53,050 nt of DNA from Salinimicrobium sp. TH3 (GTDB taxonomy: Bacteria > Bacteroidota > Bacteroidia > Flavobacteriales > Flavobacteriaceae). Of the stretch, positions 36,401 through 48,954 are shown in pieces. The notes below the pieces were generated by a model, which ran no database searches, was not told the origin of the DNA, and worked only from the letters and a program-made list of their open reading frames with translations. The stretch lies in contig NZ_JAPONB010000015.1 in assembly GCF_026676115.1 (NCBI RefSeq), positions 1 to 53,050 on the forward strand, given 5' to 3'. Position 1 is the first letter of the stretch; each line of letters opens with the position of its first letter. Position numbers and translations under genes: made by a program.

Positions 36401-39400
36401 GGCAGACAGATGAAGATGAACTAGCCTGTGGATCAGATCCTTTAGATGCTTCATCAATGGCTACTGATACAGATGGCGACAGCACACCAGACTGTAAGGA
36501 AGAAACTCCCATTCAATATCTTGCTTTGGTTGGAGAAGCGACTTCAACAGGCTGGAACCCTTATGGAACCATAGACAGCAGAATGGAAGAGGCCTCTTCC
36601 GGAGTTTGGAAATGGGAAGGCTCCCTTAAAGGATCCGAAGTATTTAAGATTCATACTGTACAGGGAGATTGGTGTGATGGTCAATGGCTGGTTCCTGAAA
36701 ATGACGGGGATGTTCTATCTACCACTCCATACCCCTATGATGTCTCGTTTGGATGTGCACCCAATGATTACAAATGGGCTGTTCCTGCAGATGGAGTTTA
36801 TGCTATTACCGTTAACACCAATACCGGAACAATCGTAAGTAAGGAAATTTCTCATTATCCAAATCTATATATAATTGGTACCGCTACAGTGGGTGACTGG
36901 AATGCAGATCTTGCAAGGGAAATGACACAGGACCCATCAAATCCCGCCATCTTCACCTGGGAAGGGAACCTGGACCAGGATTTCGAGGAGGAATATAAGG
37001 ATGCCGAGTTCAAGATCCTTAGTGTTCGAACTTTTGAAAAAGGTTGGGATGAGATCAGGGCTAGTTCTGCCAATGCAGATCCTTTAAGTTCGAATTCTTT
37101 TGTAGTGGAAGAAGGCGGAACAGGAAATGATTATAAGTGGCAGATTACCGATGCTAATCGTGGAAGCTACAGAATCATTCTTAATCTGGAAACTAAGTCC
37201 ATAGATTTTGAAAGACTTGGTTACTACCCAAACCTGTATGTAGTTGGTGATGCTACAACTAAAGGTTGGAACCCGTGGTCTGAAAATCTGCAATTCACTC
37301 AGGACCAGACTAATCCTGAACTATTTAGCTTTAGAGGGAACTTTGTTCCGGGAAGCTTTAAAGTCCACACCTACGTTGGAGATTGGAATTGGGGAGATTG
37401 CATTGTGCCAACCGAAGCAGACCAGAATATTTCAGCCACCGATTACGAAATAAACCGTCAGGGCCAGGGCAATGACTATAAATGGACAATTTCTGAAGAG
37501 GGGATGTATACTATCACTTTAGACCAGGCTGCCAATACCATAAACATCATTCTTGATACAGATGGGGATGGCACTGAAGACAGCGAGGATGCTTTTCCTG
37601 AAGATCCTAATGAGGATACTGATACAGATGGGGATGGAATAGGTAATAATGCCGATCCTGATGATGACGAAGACGGTCAAATAGATGAACATGAGCTCAC
37701 ATGTGGTTCAGATCCATTGGATGCTTCTTCAATGGCTCCTGACCTTGATGGGGATAAAATACCTGATTGTGTAGATTCAAATGATGATACAGATACAGAT
37801 GAGGATGGATCTCCAGATGTTATTGATTCGGATGATGACGGTGACGGACAGTCAGATAAAGACGAACTTGCTTGTGGATCAGATCCTTTAGATACTACTT
37901 CATTGTCTGTTGATAAAGACGGTGATGCTATTCCTGATTGTGTGGACACAGATGATGATGGAGATGGAGTAGCGGATGAAGTAGATGCATTTCCTCTTAA
38001 TTCATCAGAAGATACAGATACCGATGAGGATGGAGTAGGAAACAATGCAGATACAGATGACGACGGAGACGGACAATCTGATGTAGATGAGCTTGCTTGT
38101 GGATCAGATCCTTTAGATGCTTCATCAATGGCAACTGATACAGATGGCGACAGCACACCAGATTGTAAAGAAGAATCTGCTTACGAGTATCTTTCTCTTG
38201 TGGGAGATGCGACCTCTGCACGCTGGACTCCTCAGGGGAAACCGGACACCAGAATGGAAATGATCTCTTCGGGAGTATGGCAGTGGGAGGGAACCCTTAA
38301 AGGTTCCGGATTATTTAAGATACATACTGTAGAAGGTGGCTGGTGTGATGGCCAATGGTTAGTTCCTGTAAATGACGGGGATGTTATGCCAACCACTTCA
38401 TATTCCTATGATGTTACCTATGGTTGTGAGCCTAATGATTATAAATGGAATGTACCGGCAGATGGATTTTATTCTATAACTGTAAATACCAATACAGGTA
38501 CGATCATAAGTAAGGAATTATCTTATCAGCCGAATTTATATATTATAGGTTCTGCCACAGTGAGTGACTGGAGTGCCGATCTTGCCAGGGAAATGACGCA
38601 GGATCCTCAAAACCCGGCCATCTTCACCTGGGAAGGAACGCTCAATCAGAATTATGACTCAGGATTTAATGATGGCGAATTCAAGATTCTTAGCGCACGT
38701 ACTTTTGAACCGGGGTGGGATGAAATCAGAGCTACTTCTGCCAATGCAGATCCTCTAAGCTCCACTTCTTTTGTAGTGGAAGAAGGCGGAACAGGGAATG
38801 ATTATAAGTGGCAAATCACCGATGGTAATCGTGGAAGCTACAGGATCACTCTTAACCTGGAAACTAAGTCTATAGACTTTGAAAGACTTGGTTACTATCC
38901 GAACCTGTATGTAGTTGGTGATGCTACAACTAAAGGTTGGAACCCATGGTCTGAAGACCTGAAATTCACTCAGGACGAGGCAAATCCTGAAGTATTTAGC
39001 TTTAGAGGGAACTTTGTTCCGGGAAGCTTTAAGATCCACACCTACGTTGGGGATTGGAATTGGGGAGATTACATAGTGGCAACCGAAGCAGATCAGGACA
39101 TTTCAGCCACCGATTATGAGATTAACCGACAGGGCCAGGGCAATGACTATAAATGGATAATTTCTGAAGAGGGGATGTATACCATCACTTTAGATCAGGC
39201 TTCAAACACAATCAATATTATTCATGATACAGATGGAGATGGGACTCCAGATAGCGAAGATGCTTTTCCTGAAGATCAGGAGGAAGATACCGATACAGAT
39301 GGTGACGGCGTAGGTAATAATGCTGATAAAGATGATGACGGCGACGGGCAATCAGATGAAGATGAAACTGCCTGTGGTTCAGATCCCCTGGACGCCGCTT

Positions 39401-40872
39401 CAACCGCTATCGATACAGATAAGGATCATACTCCCAACTGTGTGGATCCCGATGATAGTACAGATACAGATTCAGACGGTATTCCCGATGTGACCGATCC
39501 TGACGATGATAATGATGGAGTTCCGGATGCCGAAGATGCATTCCCTCTGGATGAAAATGAGGATACTGACACAGATAATGACGGAATAGGAAATAACGCC
39601 GATCCTGATGATGATAACGACGGAGTTTTAGATGAAGAAGATGCATTTCCTCTTGATGAGACTGAAACCGTGGATACAGACGAGGACGGGATAGGTGACA
39701 ACGCCGATACCGATGATGACGGAGACGGACAATCAGATGTACATGAGACTGCATGTGGTTCAGATCCTCTTGAGGCAGCTTCAACCGCTACCGACCCAGA
39801 TGCTGATAATATTCCAAACTGTGTAGATCTTGATGATGATGGAGATGGGGTGACAGATGATCAGGATGCCTTTCCTCTGGATCCTTCCGAGGATACAGAT
39901 ACCGACAATGACGGTGCCGGAAACAATGCCGATACCGATGATGACGGCGACGGGCAAACAGATGAACATGAAAATGCCTGCGGTTCAGATCCCCTGGATT
40001 CAGCCTCCACCTCTTCAGACTTTGATGGAGATAAGATTCCTGATTGTGTGGATGTGGATGATGATGGCGACGGAGTAGAGGATTCTCAGGACGACTGTGC
40101 TAGTTCAGATCCTGATAAGCCGGTAAACTTAGATGGTTGCAGCATTTTCTCTTTACCTGCCGATAATTTTACTGTTGAATCAACAAATACAAGTTGTTAT
40201 GGTGTGACAAATGGAAAAATTCGTGTCAGTGTTGCCGCACCGGGATACAACTACATGGTAAGCATTCCAGATCACGATCCTGTAGCATTGCCCGAAGGTT
40301 ATTCCCTTGATTATACCTTTACCGGACTAGCTCCCGGCGTATATCCGGTTTGCTTTACCATTGAAGGAGAGGAGGACTACCAACAGTGCTTCGAGGTGAA
40401 AATTGAGGAACCTGAAGCAGTCATGGCATCTACACAGATGAACTATAGCAAATCAAGTTTGAAAATTAATTTAGATGGTCCCGATAAGTTCTATCTCTCT
40501 ATCAATAATCAGGTACAGGTACTTACTGCCGGTACACACGATGTAGCTCTAAAGGCCGGAATGAACGAGATAAGCATAAAAGGGGAGCAGGAATGCCAGG
40601 GAGAGTATTTCGAAAGGATCTTTGTTTCAGAAGATGTGAGACTTTACCCTAATCCTACTTCAGGGCCCGTTCAAATGTACATCCCGGGACTCGACACCAA
40701 TGTTCAAATCAGTGTATTAAATTTTCACGGGGCACAGGTTTGGGCAGAGAAAGTATCTGTTAGTAATTCAAGAGTGGCAGAAATGAACCTTGGGAATCTC
40801 GAAGCAGGAACTTATATACTTAAGATTAAAGGTGAGAAAACTAATGAGACACTAAAAGTTATTATAAAATGA
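33472..40872 (+). CDS. Giant T9SS-secreted protein with nine SusE/F-like modules and TSP3-type repeats
   Basis: This 2,466-residue protein has a signal peptide (1-23). A block of three different beta-sandwich modules (A: LALVGDATSAGYNP; B: YLIGSATVSDWSADL; C: LYVFGDATAKGW) occupies about 26-372 and recurs at about 1014-1361 and 1568-1918. After each block comes a run of Asp-rich repeats of the DTDxDGxxDxxDxDDDxDG type, as in thrombospondin type 3 calcium-binding repeats: about 373-1011, 1362-1566 and 1919-2222. Periodic AFPLD and ACGSDPLD segments punctuate these runs. A small Ig-like domain follows, and a type A T9SS sorting domain (LYPNPTSG at about 2390, ending TLKVIIK). It should be exported by T9SS and fixed to or released from the cell surface, stiffened by Ca2+. 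Sugar binding is inferred from module homology to its neighbours. No catalytic domain is seen. Confidence 0.85.
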   Translation: MKEKLLKILFVILCISSIPSLQAQSYDYLALVGDATSAGYNPYGTIDTRMEETSPGVWKWEGTLKGAGVFKIHTAQGDWCDGEWLGPVNPGDVLPTSPNNYNSWSGCDKDLKWDVPADGFYSITVDTIAGTIVSEELPYYPNLYLIGSATVSDWSADLAREMTQDPSNPAIFTWEGTFDQNYESGFSDGEFKILSVRNLESGWDEIRATSANADPLSSNSFVVEEGGTGNDFKWQITDANRGSYRITLNLDTQSINFERLDYYPNLYVFGDATAKGWYTESEDQKFTQDETNPEVFSYRGNFVLGSFKIHTYVGGFSWGDYIVPTAADQDISATDYEINRQGQGNDFNWSISEAGIYTITLNQAANTINMILDTDGDGTKDSEDAFPEDPEEDTDTDGDGTGNNADTDDDGDKQTDEDEFACGSDPLDPSSVSTDTDADNIPDCVDTDDDGDGVNDEEDVFPLDKNETTDTDSDGTGNNADTDDDGDGQSDEHETACGSDLLDVSSVSIDTDSDNIPDCVDPDDDGDGVNDEEDAFPLDKDETTDTDRDGTGNIADTDDDNDGQIDEHETSCGSDPLDASSVSTDTDSDGIPDCVDSNDDTDTDSDGIPDVTDTDDDNDGQSDEHEIACGSDPLDASSVSTDTDSDNIPDCVDPDDDGDGVNDEEDAFPLNPSEDTDTDNDGIGNNADIDDDGDGQSDEDEIACDSDTLDPSSISTDTDSDNIPDCVDPDDDGDGVNDEEDAFPLDATEDTDTDNDGIGDNTDTDDDGDGQSDEDELACESDPLDASSVAIDADNDGIPDCVDSIDDTDTDSDGIPDVTDADDDNDGQTDEDENSCGSDPLNSASISIDTDSNNIPNCVDTDDDGDGVNDEEDAFPLDATENTDTDNDGVGNNADTDDDGDGQFDEDELSCGSDPLNSASTSTDTDSDNIPNCMDTDDDGDGVNDGEDAFPLDATEIADTDNDGIGNNADFDDDGDGQTDEDELACGSDPLDASSMATDTDGDSTPDCKEETPIQYLALVGEATSTGWNPYGTIDSRMEEASSGVWKWEGSLKGSEVFKIHTVQGDWCDGQWLVPENDGDVLSTTPYPYDVSFGCAPNDYKWAVPADGVYAITVNTNTGTIVSKEISHYPNLYIIGTATVGDWNADLAREMTQDPSNPAIFTWEGNLDQDFEEEYKDAEFKILSVRTFEKGWDEIRASSANADPLSSNSFVVEEGGTGNDYKWQITDANRGSYRIILNLETKSIDFERLGYYPNLYVVGDATTKGWNPWSENLQFTQDQTNPELFSFRGNFVPGSFKVHTYVGDWNWGDCIVPTEADQNISATDYEINRQGQGNDYKWTISEEGMYTITLDQAANTINIILDTDGDGTEDSEDAFPEDPNEDTDTDGDGIGNNADPDDDEDGQIDEHELTCGSDPLDASSMAPDLDGDKIPDCVDSNDDTDTDEDGSPDVIDSDDDGDGQSDKDELACGSDPLDTTSLSVDKDGDAIPDCVDTDDDGDGVADEVDAFPLNSSEDTDTDEDGVGNNADTDDDGDGQSDVDELACGSDPLDASSMATDTDGDSTPDCKEESAYEYLSLVGDATSARWTPQGKPDTRMEMISSGVWQWEGTLKGSGLFKIHTVEGGWCDGQWLVPVNDGDVMPTTSYSYDVTYGCEPNDYKWNVPADGFYSITVNTNTGTIISKELSYQPNLYIIGSATVSDWSADLAREMTQDPQNPAIFTWEGTLNQNYDSGFNDGEFKILSARTFEPGWDEIRATSANADPLSSTSFVVEEGGTGNDYKWQITDGNRGSYRITLNLETKSIDFERLGYYPNLYVVGDATTKGWNPWSEDLKFTQDEANPEVFSFRGNFVPGSFKIHTYVGDWNWGDYIVATEADQDISATDYEINRQGQGNDYKWIISEEGMYTITLDQASNTINIIHDTDGDGTPDSEDAFPEDQEEDTDTDGDGVGNNADKDDDGDGQSDEDETACGSDPLDAASTAIDTDKDHTPNCVDPDDSTDTDSDGIPDVTDPDDDNDGVPDAEDAFPLDENEDTDTDNDGIGNNADPDDDNDGVLDEEDAFPLDETETVDTDEDGIGDNADTDDDGDGQSDVHETACGSDPLEAASTATDPDADNIPNCVDLDDDGDGVTDDQDAFPLDPSEDTDTDNDGAGNNADTDDDGDGQTDEHENACGSDPLDSASTSSDFDGDKIPDCVDVDDDGDGVEDSQDDCASSDPDKPVNLDGCSIFSLPADNFTVESTNTSCYGVTNGKIRVSVAAPGYNYMVSIPDHDPVALPEGYSLDYTFTGLAPGVYPVCFTIEGEEDYQQCFEVKIEEPEAVMASTQMNYSKSSLKINLDGPDKFYLSINNQVQVLTAGTHDVALKAGMNEISIKGEQECQGEYFERIFVSEDVRLYPNPTSGPVQMYIPGLDTNVQISVLNFHGAQVWAEKVSVSNSRVAEMNLGNLEAGTYILKIKGEKTNETLKVIIK
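33541..34587 (+). repeat. Three-module block, copy 1
   Basis: This is the first of three about 1.05-kb direct repeats inside the giant gene, encoding modules A, B and C. It is the most diverged copy: its C module reads YVFGDATAKGWYT where copies 2 and 3 read YVVGDATTKGWNPW. Confidence 0.8.
34588..36504 (+). repeat. TSP3-type Asp-rich repeat region I
   Basis: About 1.9 kb of degenerate tandem repeats rich in GAT/GAC codons encode roughly 640 residues of calcium-binding type repeats. The base composition produces long but meaningless open frames on the other strand. Its last 90 bases nearly match the end of region II. Confidence 0.8.
36505..37554 (+). repeat. Three-module block, copy 2
   Basis: The second copy of the A-B-C block. 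Its protein and DNA are closest to copy 3, most clearly over the B-to-C junction (FERLGYYPNLYVVGDATTKG in both). Confidence 0.8.
37555..38175 (+). repeat. TSP3-type Asp-rich repeat region II
   Basis: The shortest of the three Asp-rich regions, about 205 residues. It ends with the same DGDSTPDCKEE sequence as region I. Confidence 0.8.
38176..39225 (+). repeat. Three-module block, copy 3
   Basis: The third copy of the A-B-C block. In its A module the motif is GGWCDGQW where the other copies have GDWCDG. Confidence 0.8.
39226..40140 (+). repeat. TSP3-type Asp-rich repeat region III
   Basis: About 305 residues of Asp-rich repeats leading to the C-terminal Ig-like and T9SS sorting domains. The final repeat ends in DDCASSDPDKPVNLDGC, a typical end-of-array form. 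Confidence 0.8.
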
Positions 40873-41579
40873 AAAACTTAAGAAATATTCTTGGTGTTCT
40901 TTTCCTTATTACGATTACAGCATGTGATAAGGAAGATGATAACATAATTGAAGAAGAAGCAAAGGTTCCGGGAGAAGTTCTCCTGATTGCACCACTCCAG
41001 AATGAAACCTGTGAAGAAGGTGTGGATGTTTCTGATGAGGTGAGTAAAATTACCTTTGAATGGAATACTGCTGAAAATTCGGAAATGTATGATCTAATTA
41101 TTACGGATCCTGAGAGCGGTGCTGAAGTAGCCTATTTTAAGAATCTCAATGTTACTTCAAGAAGCGTGGATCTTGTTAAAGACAGATCCTATACCTGGGA
41201 GGTGATTTCAAAAAATTCTGAAACTACTGAGACAGGTTCTAGCGAGTCCTGGAATTTTTACCTGGTTGGCGATCCCCAAAGTAATTACGCTCCTTTTCCT
41301 GCTGAAATAATTAAGCCCGCAAATTCTTCTTCTGTAGAATTAGCAGATGCTAAGTTGGTGCTGGAATGGCAGGGTGCAGATCCCGACGGGGACGAGTTGA
41401 CCTACACCATCTTTTTAGATAAAGTCGATGGAAAACAAGAGCCAACAGAAGATTTTCAAAATTTATCCGGTACGTCTCTTGAGGTCGAATTGGATGCCAA
41501 TGAGACCTACTTCTGGCGAGTTAAATCATTTGACGGGCAGAATAGTAGTTACAGCCCCGTAAATTATTTTAAAACCTAA
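40869..41579 (+). CDS. Two-domain fibronectin III-like lipoprotein coupled to the giant gene
   Basis: This 236-residue lipoprotein (lipobox ITAC, C19, then DKEDD) has two beta-sandwich domains of fibronectin III/SusE-like form, about 35-130 (KITFEWNTAENSEMYDLII, SYTWEVISKN) and 138-236 (LVLEWQGADPDGDELTYTIFLD, YFWRVKSFDG). No catalytic residue pattern is seen. Its ATG overlaps the giant gene's stop codon (ATGA), so the two are translationally coupled and should be made in fixed proportion. A surface partner or anchor of the giant protein, or another glycan-binding protein, is the natural guess. GH31 follows two bases later. Confidence 0.8.
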   Translation: MKNLRNILGVLFLITITACDKEDDNIIEEEAKVPGEVLLIAPLQNETCEEGVDVSDEVSKITFEWNTAENSEMYDLIITDPESGAEVAYFKNLNVTSRSVDLVKDRSYTWEVISKNSETTETGSSESWNFYLVGDPQSNYAPFPAEIIKPANSSSVELADAKLVLEWQGADPDGDELTYTIFLDKVDGKQEPTEDFQNLSGTSLEVELDANETYFWRVKSFDGQNSSYSPVNYFKT

Positions 41580-41581
41580 TT

Positions 41582-46253
<4,672 letters not shown>

Positions 46254-46275
46254 GCTGAAGAACATTTTTATAATT

Positions 46276-46311
46276 AACCGCCTGAAAATAGCATTTTCTG
46301 GCGGTTTTTTT
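46276..46311 (+). terminator. Terminator of the PUL operon
   Basis: AACCGCCTGAAAAT pairs with ATTTTCTGGCGGTT (one mismatch, 3-base loop), and TTTTTTAT follows. It lies 22 bases past the GH97 stop codon. Confidence 0.85.
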
Positions 46312-46440
46312 ATGTGCTTTTCTGAAGCTTCAACAAACCAGATCAAATTAAATATTCTAAAACCTTTGTTAGGATTTAGCTGAAACATCCCTATTCTTCT
46401 GAAGTTTTTGTACTTTAAATCGAAACTTAAAATATAAATT

Positions 46441-46785
46441 ATGAAAACCGCTTCTATATTAAAGAACCTGGAATATAATGATACAAAACCTGCTGTCCAC
46501 GTTTTAATGGATACCGATAGCAGTAAAGAGATACGAATAGCTATGAAAAAAGGACAGGTTATGAAAGAACATAAAACACCTTATCCTATTGTTGTAGAAT
46601 TATTTGAGGGAATAATAACGTTTGGAGTCAATGGAGAGGTACACAAAATAGAAAAAGGGGATATGTTATCTCTTGAAGGAAATATACCGCATGATCTTAA
46701 AGCTGAAGAAGACAGTATAGTTCGGTTGTCCCTGTCAAAATCAGATTCTGCCGAGAGGGTGAAAGGAGTAGCTGAAGGTTCTTAA
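46441..46785 (+). CDS. Small cupin-fold protein
   Basis: This 114-residue soluble protein is a single-domain cupin. The regularly spaced Gly, Glu and His of the fold are visible in MKKGQVMKEHKTPYPIVVELFEG and in EKGDMLSLEGNIPHDLKAEEDS. The His in KEH, the Glu in VELFEG and the His in IPHDL are possible metal ligands. Members of this group are often small stress- or metal-linked proteins with no assigned reaction, so I give none. It is monocistronic, between the PUL terminator and a bidirectional terminator shared with arsM. Confidence 0.75.
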   Translation: MKTASILKNLEYNDTKPAVHVLMDTDSSKEIRIAMKKGQVMKEHKTPYPIVVELFEGIITFGVNGEVHKIEKGDMLSLEGNIPHDLKAEEDSIVRLSLSKSDSAERVKGVAEGS

Positions 46786-46811
46786 TAATTCCTTCATGAT
46801 AACCTGTTTTG

Positions 46812-46861
46812 AAATAAAGTAGCTGCTTAAAATCTTGCGATTTTGAGCAGCTACTTTATTT
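46812..46861. terminator. Bidirectional terminator between cupin gene and arsM
   Basis: A stem of about 22 bp (one G-T pair) folds AAATAAAGTAGCTGCT and AAAATC against their complements around a tiny loop. A-rich and T-rich ends on both sides let it stop the cupin gene (plus) and arsM (minus). Confidence 0.85.
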
Positions 46862-46867
46862 TATATG

Positions 46868-47758
46868 CTAGCAACATCCGGAATCCGGGGTGCAACATGC
46901 TCCCTGTTCCTGTAAATTGGACATTATGAGTTTAGGTTTGTCTTTTTTTGCTCCGGGTTTTTCCGCATAAACTGTGACACTGAAAATTCCCGTTTTTCCC
47001 TTTTTAAATTCAGTTATTTCTTGTTCTGAAAGGTACTTTTCCAGAATGTCATCTGGGAGAGTGATAGTTTTTTCCTTCTGAAGAATAAGATTTTGAAAAC
47101 CTGCATGTTCAATGTACGTCAAGTAATCATCTTTTTGAATTGCTCCTGCCACACATCCTGCATACATCTCTGCGTCTTCGCGTAAAGCTTCGGGCAAATC
47201 CCCCACTAAAACAATATCTGAAATGCTGAAGTGTCCTCCGGGTTTAAGAACCCTAAAGATCTCGGCGATCACTTTCTGTTTATTTGGGACCAGGTTTAAT
47301 ACACAGTTGCTCACAATGACATCTGCACTATTGTCGTTTACAGGCATCTCATCAATATCTCCTTCCCGGAATTCCACATTGTTGAATCCAAGTTTTTCGG
47401 CATTCGCACGGGCTTTATTGATCATTGTGGGGGTAAAATCAATCCCTATCACTTTACCTTCAGCACCGGTTTCATGGCGGGCTACAAAGCAGTCATTACC
47501 GGCTCCCGATCCCAAATCTATAACGGTGTCACCTTTTTTAATTCCTGCATAGTGAGTAGGAAGGCCACAACCAAGACCAAGGTCGGCATCTTCCAGATAC
47601 CCTTCTGTGCCGGTGTAATCGTCCATCATTATATTATATACCTTGTTGGAAGGCGTAGTGGCACCGCAGCAGGAAGCAGCATTTTCTACTTTCCCCTGCT
47701 CCGCGATCTTAGAATACCGCTCTTTAACCGAATCTTTAAGTTCTTGTTCTGTTTTCAT
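46868..47758 (-). CDS. arsM: Arsenite methyltransferase
   Basis: This 296-residue enzyme transfers methyl groups from S-adenosylmethionine to arsenite. The SAM-binding motif VIDLGSGAGNDCF, GIDFTPTMINKARAN and SNCVLNLVPNK are typical of ArsM. The conserved arsenic-binding cysteines are in LGLGCGLPTHYAG, VSNCVLNL and MYAGCVAGA. Further Cys pairs occur near the N-terminus (SCCG) and at the very end (ACCTPDSGCC), as in other ArsM proteins. I use the ATG at 47758 (MKTEQELKDSV); an ATG at 47788 adds ten residues without homology. A 16-base near-palindrome upstream suggests ArsR control, but no arsR, arsB or arsC is in the window. Confidence 0.93.
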   Translation of the reverse strand: MKTEQELKDSVKERYSKIAEQGKVENAASCCGATTPSNKVYNIMMDDYTGTEGYLEDADLGLGCGLPTHYAGIKKGDTVIDLGSGAGNDCFVARHETGAEGKVIGIDFTPTMINKARANAEKLGFNNVEFREGDIDEMPVNDNSADVIVSNCVLNLVPNKQKVIAEIFRVLKPGGHFSISDIVLVGDLPEALREDAEMYAGCVAGAIQKDDYLTYIEHAGFQNLILQKEKTITLPDDILEKYLSEQEITEFKKGKTGIFSVTVYAEKPGAKKDKPKLIMSNLQEQGACCTPDSGCC

Positions 47759-47796
47759 CTTTGAAAGTTTGTGTAAAACAAATAACATTATTAATC

Positions 47797-47812
47797 ATTG
47801 TAATATTACGAT
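47797..47812. promoter_or_regulatory. ArsR-like palindrome upstream of arsM
   Basis: ATTGTAATATTACGAT is a 16-base near-perfect palindrome (one mismatched pair) centred about 46 bases before the arsM start codon. ArsR-family repressors bind palindromes of this size around AT-rich cores. This is a candidate only. Confidence 0.45.
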
Positions 47813-47955
47813 AATAAAATTACAGTAAAAAATGTCCGCTTGTTTTTCATTTAGATTTTTTTTTGCGTTTAAAGTAACCTTCTGTAGTGAGTTTTTTTAG
47901 AGTATTTTTTTAAATTTATTAGTGCTAAACTTCTGACGGTTCGTCTACTAAAAAA

Positions 47956-48954
47956 ATGGTTATGAAGTTATTTCTTAGCCTTGCGTTAATTCTGACTTTC
48001 CAAAATTGTGTTTCACAAAACCCATTTTCCGAAAGCAGATCAGGGTTCTTTCTTAAGGATACGCTCATTTCCATTGAAGCCAATCCTGCTGCCGGATTTT
48101 CACATGAATATTTACTCATGATCCCGAAAGGAACTACAAAAGCTAAAACACGCTTCCTGGTTGTTGAGCCAAATAATTCCGGTTTTACATCAGATTCTAT
48201 TGAATTACATCGGAAAGGGGCAATTTTTGTGGCCACAAAAAGATCCATAGGGAATATCGTTGCCACCGAACTTGATTTGCCGTTACTTGTACCGGTTTTT
48301 CCAAGGACGAGAAAGGAAAATCTGGTTTACACCCACGCCCTGGACAGGGATGCCATGCTTTCCCAAAATGAGGAGCTCGAACGCCTGGACTTGCAGTTGC
48401 TGGCGATGGTTAGCGATGCCAGGCGAAGATTACAGGATTTGGGAATTCCGGTAGAGGAAAAAGTAGTAATGACAGGATTCTCGGCATCCGGAAGTTTTGT
48501 CAACCGCTTTACATTTTTGCATCCTGGGAAAATTCAGGCCGTAGTTTCCGGTGGCTTGAATGGTATCCTCATGTTGCCAGTAAAGGAGATCAATAATTAT
48601 ACACTTAATTATCCTTTGGGGATCAATGACCTTCAGGAGATCTCGGGCAGCGAAATAGATATTGAAGTATATAAAAAGGTGCCGCAGTTCATTTTTATGG
48701 GAAAACTTGATGACAACGACGCAGTGCTTTATGACGATGCCTATAGCGAAGAAGAGCGTACGCTTGTATATGCGACTGTTGGGGAGCAAATGCAACCAGA
48801 GCGATGGGAGACCTGTCAAAAGATTTATAAAAACGAAGGCGTAAATGCAGAATTCCATACCTATGAAGAAGTAGGACATTGGTCTACCCCTAAGATCAAT
48901 GGGGAGGTGATTGAATTTATCAAAGAGCAGATTACCCAGGAAGGGGAGGAGTAA
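47956..48954 (+). CDS. Secreted alpha/beta-hydrolase-like lipoprotein
   Basis: This 332-residue protein has a lipobox-like N-terminus (LTFQNC) and an alpha/beta-hydrolase core. The nucleophile elbow is GFSASG (S176), with a likely acid in FMGKLDDND and a catalytic His in EVGHWST near the C-terminus. This triad order resembles the esterase and polyhydroxybutyrate-depolymerase-like group. Substrate unknown. An in-frame ATG two codons downstream (MKLFLSLAL) may be the real start. It diverges from arsM with 197 bases between and shows no functional link to it. Confidence 0.72.
   Translation: MVMKLFLSLALILTFQNCVSQNPFSESRSGFFLKDTLISIEANPAAGFSHEYLLMIPKGTTKAKTRFLVVEPNNSGFTSDSIELHRKGAIFVATKRSIGNIVATELDLPLLVPVFPRTRKENLVYTHALDRDAMLSQNEELERLDLQLLAMVSDARRRLQDLGIPVEEKVVMTGFSASGSFVNRFTFLHPGKIQAVVSGGLNGILMLPVKEINNYTLNYPLGINDLQEISGSEIDIEVYKKVPQFIFMGKLDDNDAVLYDDAYSEEERTLVYATVGEQMQPERWETCQKIYKNEGVNAEFHTYEEVGHWSTPKINGEVIEFIKEQITQEGEE

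Noticed and set aside
34588-36504. Regularly spaced repeats that could suggest a CRISPR array
   Set aside because: The units are degenerate, in frame, and encode DxDxDG protein repeats; there are no constant repeat and variable spacer sequences and no cas genes.
34539-36512. Long open frames on the minus strand (up to 450 codons) rich in Ser, Val and Pro
   Set aside because: They are the antisense of the GAT/GAC-rich Asp repeats of the giant gene; such repeats keep stop codons out of other frames. The protein content is low-complexity and mirrors the repeat.
37677-38156. A 159-codon minus-strand frame in the second Asp-repeat region
   Set aside because: Same artefact of repeat composition; no start context or domain.
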